DNA of 64,000 nt from Solitalea agri (GTDB lineage: Bacteria; Bacteroidota; Bacteroidia; Sphingobacteriales; Sphingobacteriaceae). Where the stretch lies: positions 1 through 64,000 of the forward strand of contig NZ_JAMWYS010000006.1 in the NCBI RefSeq assembly GCF_023914155.1. The letters are read 5' to 3'. Positions 35,330-43,720 of this stretch are shown here, piece after piece (positions within the stretch are counted from its first letter, which is position 1; each line of letters begins with the position of its first letter). The position numbers and the translations under genes are program-made. The notes beneath the pieces are model-generated. The model ran no database searches. It saw only the letters and a program-made list of their open reading frames with translations, and was not told where the DNA came from.

Positions 35330-36316
35330 ATGAGCAAACATTACAGAAAAGAAAACGATTGCTTAAACTGTGGAGCAGTGGTAACCGGTAAATTTTGTGC
35401 TAATTGCGGACAAGAGAATCTGGATACCAAAGAAAATTTCTGGCATTTCTTATCTCATAATATTGGGCATTATTTTCATGTAGACTCGAAATTCTTTAAA
35501 AGCATTGTTCCATTATTGACCAAACCAGGGTATTTAACAAACGAATACAGCAATGGACGAAGAGCTAGCCATTTTCCGGCCGCCAGTATGTATTTATTTG
35601 TAAGTTTAATCTATTTCATACTTTTCTTTAAGCAGCAAAATTTTATTAGTGTAGAATCTGATAAGGTTCAAAAAAGTAAAACTGAAGTAAGTGATACTAC
35701 CAAAGTTTTAGGCATCAATATTATCAACAACAAGAACTCATCAAATAAAGCTAAAGTTGATTCATCTGGTTCAGAAAACTTCTTCCGTGGAAAGAGAAAT
35801 TATACGGTTGAGAAATATGAAAAAGAGCAAAAGGCTTTAAAACCCTCAGAAAGAGATAATTTCTTAACATATTTCCTTAATAAGCGATTAATTAAAATAT
35901 TTAATGGTCATGAAGCACAAGAGCACTTTGTGGATACCTTCGTCCATAACATACCAAAAATGATGTTTCTTTTGCTGCCATTATTTGCCGTTGGATTAAA
36001 GCTTTTTTATTACCGTTCCCGAAAGTTCTATGTTGAACATCTGGTTCACTCTTTACACTTACATACGTTTCTATTCATCCTTTTTTCGGTATCCATCCTT
36101 ATTAATTTTCTTCCTTTATCAAATGCTGCATCCAATTGGCTGGTAGTAGTAGTCCTTTTAATAAGCTCCTGGTATATCTATAGATCTTTCAGAACAGTTT
36201 ATGGCCAAAGTCGAATGAGGACCTTAACCAAAATGTTTTTCCTCTACTTTTTTTATGCACTGTCTTTGACAATCTGTCTAGGAATTGTTGCCATGATAAC
36301 TATTGCAACGATTTAA
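35330..36316 (+). CDS. DUF3667 zinc-ribbon membrane protein
   Basis: 328 residues. The N-terminus has a zinc ribbon with two CxxC pairs, CLNCGA (about 11-16) and CANCGQ (about 24-29). A DUF3667-type segment (residues about 35-100, SKFFKSIVPLLTKPGYLTNEY) is followed by a membrane helix near 84-100, a charged loop, and four more helices in the C-terminal half (about 213-320). The family is common in Bacteroidota, has no known activity and is usually a single gene, as here. No signal peptide; the ribbon should face the cytoplasm. Confidence 0.85.
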   Translation: MSKHYRKENDCLNCGAVVTGKFCANCGQENLDTKENFWHFLSHNIGHYFHVDSKFFKSIVPLLTKPGYLTNEYSNGRRASHFPAASMYLFVSLIYFILFFKQQNFISVESDKVQKSKTEVSDTTKVLGINIINNKNSSNKAKVDSSGSENFFRGKRNYTVEKYEKEQKALKPSERDNFLTYFLNKRLIKIFNGHEAQEHFVDTFVHNIPKMMFLLLPLFAVGLKLFYYRSRKFYVEHLVHSLHLHTFLFILFSVSILINFLPLSNAASNWLVVVVLLISSWYIYRSFRTVYGQSRMRTLTKMFFLYFFYALSLTICLGIVAMITIATI

Positions 36317-36450
36317 TATTTAACAATCCTCAATAGTGAAATTCATTCTTATACCCATTGAGATTGATTGAGTATAATGGTTAAGAATTATCAAGAATTA
36401 GTCATGATGATCGTTCTTAAAAAGCACCGAGAAGAAACAACTGTAAAAGA

Positions 36451-36482
36451 AAAGGCTCCGAAATGTTTATTTCGGAGCCTTT
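36451..36482. terminator. Terminator downstream of gltA
   Basis: Perfect 14-bp hairpin AAAGGCTCCGAAAT/ATTTCGGAGCCTTT with a 4-nt loop, 21 nt past the gltA stop. It may serve both converging genes. Confidence 0.8.
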
Positions 36483-36502
36483 ATACTATTATATTTTCTT
36501 AA

Positions 36503-37789
36503 CTATCTTTTTTCAATTGAAACATACTCACGAGTAGTGTTACCAACATATACCTGACGAGGACGGCCAATTGGCTCATTATTTTCACGCATTTCTTTCC
36601 ATTGAGCAATCCAGCCTGGTAAACGACCTAATGCAAACAATACGGTAAACATATCAGTTGGGAATCCTAAAGCACGATAAATAATACCTGAATAGAAATC
36701 AACGTTTGGATACAATTTACGCTCGATAAAGTATTGATCGTGCAAAGCAACCTCCTCTAATTTCTTAGCAATATCTAAAACAGGATCTTGGATACCTAAT
36801 TTGTTTAATACGTTATCACATGCCTCTTTAATGATTTTAGCACGAGGGTCAAAGTTTTTATAAACCCGGTGACCAAAGCCCATTAAGCGGAACGGATCAT
36901 TTTTATCTTTTGCTTTAGCAACCCATTTATCCACGTCACCACCATCCTTCTTAATCAATTCAAGCATTTCAATTACCGCTTGGTTAGCACCGCCGTGAAG
37001 AGGGCCCCATAATGCAGCAACACCTGCCGAAATAGATGCAAACAAATTACAGTCAGAAGAACCTACGATACGAACCGTTGAAGTTGAACAGTTTTGCTCA
37101 TGATCTGCATGCAGAATTAACAATTTATTCATCGCATCAACGATAACCGGATCCATATCATACTCCTCAGTACGGTAACCAAAGGTCATATAAAGGTAGT
37201 TTGAAACATAGTCAAACTTATTTTTTGGATACATTACCGGATGACCGATGGCTTTTTTATAGATCCATGAAACGATAGTTGGCATCTTAGCGAACATACG
37301 GATCATGTTCAACTCCACTTCTTCCGGAGTTTGATTTGGGTCCAATGATTCAGGATAGAATGCAGACAAACAGCAAACTAATGAAGCCAATTGGCCCATA
37401 GGGTGAGTTTTTGAAGGGTAACCATCAAAAAACTTCAACATATCTTCATGTACAAGAGTATGACGAGTTACACGAAGTTGAAAGTCAGACAATTGTGTTT
37501 GAGTTGGCAGTTCGCCATAAATCAACAAATAAGCAACTTCTAAAAAAGTTGATTTAGCAGCAAGTTCTTCAATAGGATAGCCACGGTAGCGTAAAATTCC
37601 CTCTTCACCATCTAAAAAAGTAATCGCACTTTTAGTTGCTCCAGTGTTTTTGTAACCTGAATCTAAAGTAATGTACGTGCTAAGATCTCTTAATTTGGCA
37701 ATATCTACGGCTTTTTCATTTTCCGTACCGGTAATGATTGGGAGCTGGTACGTGTTGTCTCCTAATTTCAGTTCTGCTAATTCTGACAT
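36503..37789 (-). CDS. gltA: Citrate synthase (type II)
   Basis: 428-residue hexamer-type citrate synthase, the entry enzyme of the TCA cycle (oxaloacetate plus acetyl-CoA to citrate). Active-site segments are visible: HADHEQNCST, WGPLHGGANQAV with the catalytic His, and GFGHRVYKNFDPRAKI with the second His; the catalytic Asp lies in the NVDFYSG block. The N-terminal beta-sheet domain (1-60) marks the NADH-sensitive type II form of Gram-negative bacteria. Monocistronic, with a strong terminator and about 196 nt of gene-free upstream sequence. Confidence 0.97.
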   Translation of the reverse strand: MSELAELKLGDNTYQLPIITGTENEKAVDIAKLRDLSTYITLDSGYKNTGATKSAITFLDGEEGILRYRGYPIEELAAKSTFLEVAYLLIYGELPTQTQLSDFQLRVTRHTLVHEDMLKFFDGYPSKTHPMGQLASLVCCLSAFYPESLDPNQTPEEVELNMIRMFAKMPTIVSWIYKKAIGHPVMYPKNKFDYVSNYLYMTFGYRTEEYDMDPVIVDAMNKLLILHADHEQNCSTSTVRIVGSSDCNLFASISAGVAALWGPLHGGANQAVIEMLELIKKDGGDVDKWVAKAKDKNDPFRLMGFGHRVYKNFDPRAKIIKEACDNVLNKLGIQDPVLDIAKKLEEVALHDQYFIERKLYPNVDFYSGIIYRALGFPTDMFTVLFALGRLPGWIAQWKEMRENNEPIGRPRQVYVGNTTREYVSIEKR

Positions 37790-37985
37790 AACGTTTTGTG
37801 AAAATCAATTTGATTGTAAGGAAACCATAAACACCCAGAAATTATAGATTTTACCCTAGTAATATTGAACGGGTTTTTTATGGAAGCCCAAATTTAATTA
37901 AATAAGAGAGATTTAAAAATAAATGTACTTTTCTTTATATTATTTTTAAAAAAGCAGCAAGTTTTAAGTCGATTATATGATAATT

Positions 37986-38849
37986 TTAAAAAGTTAACAC
38001 TTCGTATCCACAAGTAAACTGCTCATTTTGAAGCAATGAGCGAATCCCTTCTTTATTTTTAAACTCCATCGTACTTTCTACCTCATCTGCTATCCCATGC
38101 CATGGTTCCAAACAAACGAAATTGGCATTTGGTTTGGCCCAAATTCCCAAAAAAGGAAAGTTTTTGAATGAAAAATCCAACCCATGCTCAGTTTTTTGAC
38201 ATTTAATACTGATTTTGTCTGATTCTAATCCTTTAAAAACTAAAGCATCGGCATTAAATAGCTCATTAGATAGTGGCAGCTTATTTTCATTCTGTAAAAC
38301 CCGATGATAAGGTTTACCAATAAGCCCTCCTTCTATCGACCACCTCTCGATATTTTCAGTTCTATTGAATTCTAAATAATAATCACTGTAATCAGTTGAA
38401 TCAACCAATGGAATTTTAAAAGCCGGGTGAAATCCAATTGAAAAATACATGGTTTCAGGACCCAAATTAGTAGTACGTGTTTCAACTTCAAGGGCTTTAT
38501 CTTTTAATCGATAAATAATATCCAGTTTGAATTTAAAAGGGTATTTTTCGTAAGTAGCCTCTGAGCTATTGAGTGTAAGTACCAATTCATCTGTGGATGA
38601 ACTGCTTAGAACAAACTCCATATCACGGGCAAAACCGTGCTGAGAGAGAGAAAATGACTTCTCGTTAAACAAATAGGTATTATCTTTTAATTTGCCAACA
38701 ATTGGAAACAATATTGGTGCATGTTTAGGCCAGGCCTCCCCTGCCTGCCATAAGTATTCTAACTGGGTTTCTTTATTAAAAATACTGCAAAGTTCAGCAC
38801 CTTTCGTTTTTACTTGTATTGAAAGGTAATTATTCTCGAGTGTAAACAT
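37986..38849 (-). CDS. Aldose 1-epimerase family protein
   Basis: 287-residue beta-sandwich protein of the galactose-mutarotase-like superfamily, in the subgroup related to glucose-6-phosphate epimerase and LacX. Catalytic-type residues fit: SQHGFARDMEF near residue 70 (His/Arg) and IGFHPAFKIPL near residue 147 (His), with a Glu near the C-terminus in CLEPWHGIAD. These interconvert alpha and beta anomers of hexoses. It stands alone; the next gene upstream is an AIM24 protein on the same strand, with a hairpin between them. Confidence 0.87.
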   Translation of the reverse strand: MFTLENNYLSIQVKTKGAELCSIFNKETQLEYLWQAGEAWPKHAPILFPIVGKLKDNTYLFNEKSFSLSQHGFARDMEFVLSSSSTDELVLTLNSSEATYEKYPFKFKLDIIYRLKDKALEVETRTTNLGPETMYFSIGFHPAFKIPLVDSTDYSDYYLEFNRTENIERWSIEGGLIGKPYHRVLQNENKLPLSNELFNADALVFKGLESDKISIKCQKTEHGLDFSFKNFPFLGIWAKPNANFVCLEPWHGIADEVESTMEFKNKEGIRSLLQNEQFTCGYEVLTF

Positions 38850-38884
38850 AATTTTAGGGAATACTGATAAAACTAGAAATCAAA

Positions 38885-38910
38885 AGAAAGGGGAAAGCTA
38901 GGCTCTCCCC
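38885..38910 (-). terminator. Terminator after the AIM24-family gene
   Basis: On the minus strand AGGGGA pairs with TCCCCT, followed by TTCTTTTG, 16 nt past the stop of the AIM24 gene. Confidence 0.6.
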
Positions 38911-38925
38911 TGTTATAGATTATTC

Positions 38926-39711
38926 CTAATCACCATCTAATAAATTACCTAATCCACCTAAAATACTTCCTTCTTCTTTACGTGGCCCAGTGGCCATTGA
39001 AAGTATTCTGCCTGCCAAACGTGAAATTGGCAATGATTGAATCCAAACCTTTCCCGGGCCTCTTAGGGTAGCAAAGAACAAACCCTCTCCCCCGAATAAA
39101 GAATTCTTAATTCCCCCTACAAACTGAATATCATAATCGACCGTACTTGTGAAAGCCACAATACAGCCTGTGTCAACTTTTAGCATTTCACCTGGTTGCA
39201 AATCGCGTTCAATCACCATACCTCCCGCATGTACGAAGGCCATCCCATCACCTTCGAGTTTTTCCATAATAAAACCCTCGCCACCGAATAAACCAGTACC
39301 TAATTTGCGTTGAAATTCAATTCCTATTGAAACCCCTTTTGCAGCACATAAAAAAGCATCTTTTTGACAGATTAATCTTCCTCCTAAATTGCTCAAATCC
39401 ATCGGAATGATTCTTCCAGGATAAGGTGAAGCAAATGTTACATGCTTTTTAGCTTGTCCAAGGTTGGTAAAGGCGGTCATAAACAAGCTTTCTCCAGTCA
39501 ATAAACGTTTTCCGGCTGAAAACAACTTACCCATAAAGCCAGAGTTTTGTTGACTTCCGTCACCAAAAATAGTTTCCATCTGAATTTCCTGATCCATCAT
39601 CATAAAACTGCCGGCTTCTGCAACAACAGTTTCTTGTGGATCAAGCTCAATTTCAACACATTGCAATTCTTCGCCATAAATGCGAAAATCAATTTCATGA
39701 TTGCTTTTCAT
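38926..39711 (-). CDS. AIM24/TIGR00266-family protein
   Basis: 261-residue all-beta protein of the TIGR00266 group, related to mitochondrial AIM24 and tryptophan RNA-binding-attenuator-like folds. Signatures are [17 protein letters not shown] near the start, [20 protein letters not shown] in the middle and [22 protein letters not shown] near the end; the repeated GGEG turns are typical. The family is widespread but its biochemical role is unknown. No signal peptide or membrane span. It is divergent from the small Rieske protein gene. Confidence 0.9.
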   Translation of the reverse strand: MKSNHEIDFRIYGEELQCVEIELDPQETVVAEAGSFMMMDQEIQMETIFGDGSQQNSGFMGKLFSAGKRLLTGESLFMTAFTNLGQAKKHVTFASPYPGRIIPMDLSNLGGRLICQKDAFLCAAKGVSIGIEFQRKLGTGLFGGEGFIMEKLEGDGMAFVHAGGMVIERDLQPGEMLKVDTGCIVAFTSTVDYDIQFVGGIKNSLFGGEGLFFATLRGPGKVWIQSLPISRLAGRILSMATGPRKEEGSILGGLGNLLDGD

Positions 39712-39866
39712 CAGAATAATTTATGTTAATAAATGTAAGATGATTAAAAAAAGGCCTTTAAAATTGCAAACCAATAGATTTACATTTTCCGTTTTTTCTA
39801 TTCAATTTTGTCCGATAAAAATACCATAACTTATCAGATCTGGAATTCAAAAAAAGTAAAATTTTA

Positions 39867-40226
39867 ATGGCAAAAAAATGGTTTAAGGTTGATGCAGTTG
39901 AATGGATTAAATCCGACAAAGAACAAAACTACTCAGTTGGGCTTTCAAGAGTTAATGGCCAAAAAATTTGCATTGTTCAGAATAACAATGAACTATACGC
40001 ATTTGATCATAAGTGTCCGCATGCAGGTGGACATTTAAGTCAGGGTTGGTTGGAAGAAAACATGTTGATATGCCCTGTTCATCGTCATAAGTATGATTTA
40101 AGAACTGGAAGAGGAGCAGGCATGCAAGGTGATTGTGTACGTACCTATGAAATAAAACAGATTAATGAAGATATTATGATCAAGCTTAAATTATCAACTT
40201 TAAATCCGATGAATTGGTTCAAGTAA
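39867..40226 (+). CDS. Rieske [2Fe-2S] ferredoxin-like protein
   Basis: 119-residue single-domain Rieske protein. Cluster ligands are CPHAGGH (Cys-x-His, near residues 50-56) and CPVHRHKYDL (Cys-x-x-His, near residues 70-79). It lacks a signal peptide or hydrolase domain, so it resembles the soluble ferredoxin components of ring-hydroxylating or nitrite-reductase-like systems (NirD-type), but no oxygenase or reductase is adjacent. Transfers electrons in the cytosol; partner unknown. It converges with the LpxR-like gene with a gap of just 2 nt. Confidence 0.88.
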   Translation: MAKKWFKVDAVEWIKSDKEQNYSVGLSRVNGQKICIVQNNNELYAFDHKCPHAGGHLSQGWLEENMLICPVHRHKYDLRTGRGAGMQGDCVRTYEIKQINEDIMIKLKLSTLNPMNWFK

Positions 40227-40228
40227 GA

Positions 40229-41212
40229 TCAATTAAAAAAGTACATCAGTTTAAACGAACCAAATTGAGTTGATTTTATGGCTTCTTTTGTTTCCTTACT
40301 TCTATAATTATACATCAGATTGAGACCCCAACGATTTTTGGTATACATAAAGCCAATCTGTTGGTTGAAAACAAATGGTGCTGGAGTTTTAATAATTTCA
40401 TCTTGAATATCATGCGATTCAAAAATATTCCCCTGAATTGTGGCATCATAGGCTACATAATTTAACATCGGGATAATATAAAAAGCACATTCAAAGTCCC
40501 TTTCTTTTTCATCAGCACTTAATCCATTTACTGTTTTTGCATTATAAACAAGGCTATTGAACATTTTTTCAAGTGCTCCCAGTCGAATTGTAGTTTGAAC
40601 TGATGCTCCATTGAAAAAAGTTCCAACTCGCGCCTCGCCCCCTACCGACATATCAAAGAAACGCTTCCCAAACTGATTACTTACTATTTTCTTCTGGTAG
40701 CCAGCTTTAGCATTTGCACCGAATGCATTTTGAATCTGATGATTCCAGCCCAAAGGATGATAATATCCAAACTTCTCGTGAGTCCAGCTTTGCAACTCTT
40801 GTACATTCGTTGATGGCCCTACAAATCCAATAGATGTAGAAAGTTCCAATGCTGATTCGTTTTTATAGTAGGTATCCCAATTACCGGTTAACGAAATATA
40901 ACCTGCATACGGACGGTCAATGAGACTTTCGCTATAATATTTTCGCTGGGCAGTATAAGGCATATAGATTTCATGTCCAAAAGAAAATCCGAATATCTTT
41001 TTGGCTACTGATGATCTAAACTTATTCGACTCCGAATCCATGGTTTTACGAAAGGAAAGAAATATTCCATTTGAATAATATCGATCGCTATTTGTAAAGG
41101 CATAAGAATCATTATCTGTTTGCGCACTCAATTGACATTTAAACTCTTGGGTTGTTTGAGAAAACACTAAAACAGGAAATAACAAAAAACAAAAACAGCA
41201 AATAATACGCAT
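40229..41212 (-). CDS. LpxR-like lipid A deacylase (DUF2219)
   Basis: 327-residue outer-membrane beta-barrel with a signal peptide (residues about 1-18, ending VFSQ). The family signature near residues 34-55 reads ANTDNDSYAFTNSDRYYSNG-like, including the Asn/Asp/Ser residues of the LpxR active site, and the IDRPYAGYISL block follows. Salmonella LpxR removes the 3'-acyloxyacyl group of lipid A in the outer membrane. Most Bacteroidota homologues are untested. It stands alone on the minus strand; the converging Rieske gene is unrelated. Confidence 0.85.
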   Translation of the reverse strand: MRIICCFCFLLFPVLVFSQTTQEFKCQLSAQTDNDSYAFTNSDRYYSNGIFLSFRKTMDSESNKFRSSVAKKIFGFSFGHEIYMPYTAQRKYYSESLIDRPYAGYISLTGNWDTYYKNESALELSTSIGFVGPSTNVQELQSWTHEKFGYYHPLGWNHQIQNAFGANAKAGYQKKIVSNQFGKRFFDMSVGGEARVGTFFNGASVQTTIRLGALEKMFNSLVYNAKTVNGLSADEKERDFECAFYIIPMLNYVAYDATIQGNIFESHDIQDEIIKTPAPFVFNQQIGFMYTKNRWGLNLMYNYRSKETKEAIKSTQFGSFKLMYFFN

Positions 41213-41320
41213 ACTCCATCTAATCTTTGCGCAAAGATGAAATAAAAACTCCTAACAATAAACAGTAATTTAAAACTGATAAACAAGTAGTTAGAGAATG
41301 GCTTTACCTTAATAATGCAA

Positions 41321-41356
41321 AAAAAGCGCTGAATGATACTCAGCGCTAATTTTTTT
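41321..41356. terminator. Orphan bidirectional terminator
   Basis: AGCGCTGA pairs with TCAGCGCT; A and T runs flank both sides. It lies in the 378-nt gap between LpxR and the CPPxC operon, where no annotated gene ends. It directly follows a 21-codon minus-strand ORF (41360-41425). Confidence 0.7.
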
Positions 41357-41359
41357 AAT

Positions 41360-41425
41360 TCAGTTAGAGAACGAATATTTAAACCAGGCAGAAGTGGGAT
41401 TAGAGATTAGAATAGTTAGTTTCAT
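41360..41425 (-). CDS. Possible 21-residue peptide gene
   Basis: A minus-strand ORF of 21 codons (begins MKLTILISN, ends WFKYSFSN) is followed within 4 nt by a strong intrinsic terminator. The peptide is hydrophobic and aromatic near its C-terminus. The terminator has no other upstream gene on this strand, so the ORF may be a real small peptide or lie within a small RNA. No convincing promoter or ribosome site was seen. The rest of this gap (41213-41590) holds only repeated TACGTA-type motifs. Confidence 0.3.
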   Translation of the reverse strand: MKLTILISNPTSAWFKYSFSN

Positions 41426-41475
41426 ATTCTAAAGTTAAATGTCATTATATTTTAATATAAACCTGTAAGTATTAC

Positions 41476-41503
41476 TACGTATATAACCACGTACAAATAC
41501 GTA
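41476..41503. repeat. Three TACGTA-type motifs upstream of the CPPxC operon
   Basis: TACGTA (41476-41481), CACGTA (41488-41493) and TACGTA (41498-41503) are spaced 12 and 10 bp apart, about one helical turn, which suits cooperative binding of a regulator. They lie 88 nt upstream of the first gene. Confidence 0.4.
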
Positions 41504-41590
41504 TATTTAACTAGTATTTATACTTATTAACTTCAATTAAAATTTCTTTTAATTGGCGGTCTCTATTTATAACCAAATTCTCAATTTACA

Positions 41591-41962
41591 ATGACACCTA
41601 AAAAAAACAAAATTTCTATTGCCGATGCAAAGGAAATGATTAACCGTTATCGGAACAATGCTCAAAAGCATGTAAAAGGAATTAAACTCCCTAATTCGAT
41701 TGATTTCGATCGGGAAACAGTAAAGAACATTTTAAGTACAGGAGACTGCCAAGGAGTAAGGGCTTATTTTACTGAAACAGAAGACAATCAGGTACAATTG
41801 GTTTTGGTTGGTTATGATGCCAACGATACGGATATACTGCCTCAAGCAACTACCGAATCCTCGTCAACTGCACTAAAAGTATCTGCGGCTTCAGCATCAC
41901 TCGATGGTCCAATTAGAATATGCCCTCCAGATTGCACTAAAAAAGATCCGTTAACCCAATAA
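41591..41962 (+). CDS. Small protein with C-terminal CPPxC motif
   Basis: 123 residues, no signal peptide and no family I recognise. A charged helical N-terminus (1-30) is followed by an alpha/beta part (about 38-80) and a Ser/Thr/Ala-rich linker (about 86-103) before the ending RICPPDC plus a short tail. The part around residues 38-80 aligns with residues about 55-95 of the 144-residue lipoprotein two genes downstream, which ends RTCPPMC. The two look like paralogues, one cytoplasmic or anchored otherwise and one a lipoprotein. A membrane protein gene starts 22 nt downstream, so they are co-transcribed. Function unknown. Confidence 0.7.
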   Translation: MTPKKNKISIADAKEMINRYRNNAQKHVKGIKLPNSIDFDRETVKNILSTGDCQGVRAYFTETEDNQVQLVLVGYDANDTDILPQATTESSSTALKVSAASASLDGPIRICPPDCTKKDPLTQ

Positions 41963-41984
41963 ATATCAAGGTTATATTTATTAA

Positions 41985-42641
41985 ATGTTATTAACCTCAA
42001 ACGATATTAATTCTATTGCATTAATTATAGCCCTCATTGTAGGGCTATATAAGTTTAAAAAGGTTGAAAAGGATAATAATGTTTTTATACTATTTATTTT
42101 CTACTGTTCGATTTTTGATTTATCATCGATGGTTTTAAATAAACTTTATACCAACAATCATGTCTTATTAAACTGTAATATTTTAATAGAATTTCTGATC
42201 TTAAACCTGCAATTTAAAAGATGGGGATTTTATGTAAAAAGACCACGGGCCTTTATTACACTAAATAGCTTTATTGTTTTTGGTTGGAGTATTGAGGCTC
42301 TTTACACACATGATCTATTCAAATTAAACAATTATAGCTGGGCCTTAAGTTCATTTATGATTGTAGTTTTAGCTATTCAACAAATAAACCAACTTCTTTT
42401 TAAAGAAAAAGGCAATCTGTTATTCAATCATAAACTCTTGATTTGTATTGGATTAATAGTTATTTATGTTTTTTATACTCTTTTAGCTGTTTTTATTAAC
42501 TTTAAGTTTGGTGCAAGCAATAGCTTTTATTTGAGTGTTATTAAACTACATACCCCAGTAAGCGCCTTTATAAACTCACTCTTTGCCTATGCTATTTTAC
42601 GAATGCCGGAAAGCAAAAGATTCCTTTCGGTAGATAAATAG
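41985..42641 (+). CDS. Multi-pass membrane protein of unknown function
   Basis: 218 residues with six or seven predicted transmembrane helices (about 8-22, 32-50, 60-78, 90-106, 115-133, 148-170, 190-206) and short loops, ending in a charged tail. No catalytic motif is visible. It lies between the two CPPxC protein genes, 22 nt after the first, so it is probably part of the same operon. The last third has a decayed copy 0.75 kb downstream (43223-43371). The compact helical array resembles sensor membrane domains that precede histidine kinases, but no kinase is present. Confidence 0.65.
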   Translation: MLLTSNDINSIALIIALIVGLYKFKKVEKDNNVFILFIFYCSIFDLSSMVLNKLYTNNHVLLNCNILIEFLILNLQFKRWGFYVKRPRAFITLNSFIVFGWSIEALYTHDLFKLNNYSWALSSFMIVVLAIQQINQLLFKEKGNLLFNHKLLICIGLIVIYVFYTLLAVFINFKFGASNSFYLSVIKLHTPVSAFINSLFAYAILRMPESKRFLSVDK

Positions 42642-42717
42642 TTTAAGGATAAACAAATTGCTTTTTTGATATAAATATTTATTTTTAGGAAAATTTTTTA
42701 CCTATTAATTAATTATC

Positions 42718-43152
42718 ATGAAAAAAAACTTTTTATTTCCTGCACTTTTTTTTTGTGCCTCAATTTTTGTAAGCTGTAAAAAAGATGAAGCTGTAACAAA
42801 AAGTAAAGAAGACAAGGCTGCTGACTTAACAGCTTACAACTTTAAAAACTCAACCTCGGATAATTTTGTCAACAATTTAAATGCTGCCATTGCTAATTCA
42901 GCTACTTTAACCGTTGGTAAAGACATTGTATTTCCAAAAGCCTATTCAATTAGCCGAGAACAATTACAAGCATTATTAGATAACCCTCAATTGGGCAAAG
43001 CCAATATCTTTTTAGGTCTTAATGATAAAAAGGAGCTTCAAGTAATGCTAATTGGAGCGGATGGAGCCGGTAAAAATTTAAGTAGTGCAGAAAGTAATTC
43101 AGACAATGTCGTGTTTTCGGATGTGCGAACTTGTCCGCCTATGTGTAAGTAG
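42718..43152 (+). CDS. Lipoprotein with C-terminal CPPxC motif
   Basis: 144 residues. A lipoprotein signal (MKKNFLFPALFFCASIFVSC) has Cys20 after FVS. The mature protein is helical (about 35-70) then alpha/beta, and ends RTCPPMCK. Residues about 70-110 (ISREQLQALLDNP, then KELQVMLIGADG) align with the first gene of this cassette (FDRETVKNILSTG, then VQLVLVGYDA). The conserved end with two Cys around Pro-Pro suggests a disulfide loop or a metal or thiol site. It comes 76 nt after the membrane protein gene. No known family. Confidence 0.7.
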   Translation: MKKNFLFPALFFCASIFVSCKKDEAVTKSKEDKAADLTAYNFKNSTSDNFVNNLNAAIANSATLTVGKDIVFPKAYSISREQLQALLDNPQLGKANIFLGLNDKKELQVMLIGADGAGKNLSSAESNSDNVVFSDVRTCPPMCK

Positions 43153-43222
43153 AGAAAAAGAATAATTCATTATCACTATAAAATTTTGCTTATATAAAAA
43201 TGTAAACTTGAGAGAAAATAAT

Positions 43223-43371
43223 TTTTACTCTCTTTTAGCTGTTTTTATTAACTTTAAATTTATTGCAAGTAATAACTTTTAATAAGTTTTACCTGACTAC
43301 CTACACAGGTTAGTGCGTTTATCAATTTAGTTTCAGTATTTGCAATACAGAGCTTTGCTAAAAAGAAGTAG
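43223..43371 (+). pseudogene. Decayed copy of the membrane protein gene's 3' end
   Basis: The sequence encodes FYSLLAVFINFKFIASNNF then a stop, and in another frame LPTQVSAFINLVSVFAIQ then KKK and a stop. Both match the C-terminal third of the 218-residue membrane protein (YTLLAVFINFKFGASNSF, then LHTPVSAFINSLFAYAIL). It is therefore a frameshifted, truncated duplicate. The rest of the 338-nt gap (43153-43490) holds no gene that I can see. Confidence 0.8.
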
Positions 43372-43490
43372 TTTTTTAATTGACAAAGTGGCTTGAAGGC
43401 GGTTATAACAAGGAAAAAATTAAAAAAATACTTTTAATTGTGATTTAATATATTAGCTTTACAAACATTGTTTAACTTACAATATTATTT

Positions 43491-43670
43491 ATGGAAAAAT
43501 TCAAACAGCTTAAAGATCTAATTGCTGCTGCAGAAGAAGACGCAGCAAAGTTTTATGAAAAGTCTAATGGCGCTGCCGGTACCCGTTTAAGAAAAGCAAT
43601 GATGGATATCAAAAATGCAGCTCAGGAAATTCGTAATCAAGTTACTGAAGTAAAGAACAAAGAAAAATAA
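43491..43670 (+). CDS. Histone H1-like protein Hc1
   Basis: 59-residue cytosolic protein, MEKFKQLKDLIAAAEEDAAK and onward, matching the Bacteroidota Hc1/histone H1-like family: a single helical segment with Lys/Arg-rich faces and the AGTRLRKAMMDIK motif. It is short because the Lys-Ala-rich tail of chlamydial Hc1 is absent, as is usual in this phylum. A nucleoid-associated DNA-binding role is suggested by family. Stand-alone gene with its own bidirectional terminator 2 nt later. Confidence 0.8.
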   Translation: MEKFKQLKDLIAAAEEDAAKFYEKSNGAAGTRLRKAMMDIKNAAQEIRNQVTEVKNKEK

Positions 43671-43697
43671 TAAAAGGCCCTTTTGAGGGCCTTTTTC
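43671..43697. terminator. Bidirectional terminator
   Basis: AAAAGGCCC pairs with GGGCCTTTTT, loop TTTTGA, between the Hc1 gene and the converging DACNV-like gene. Confidence 0.85.
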
Positions 43698-43720
43698 GTT
43701 TTATATTGGTTCTTAAACTA

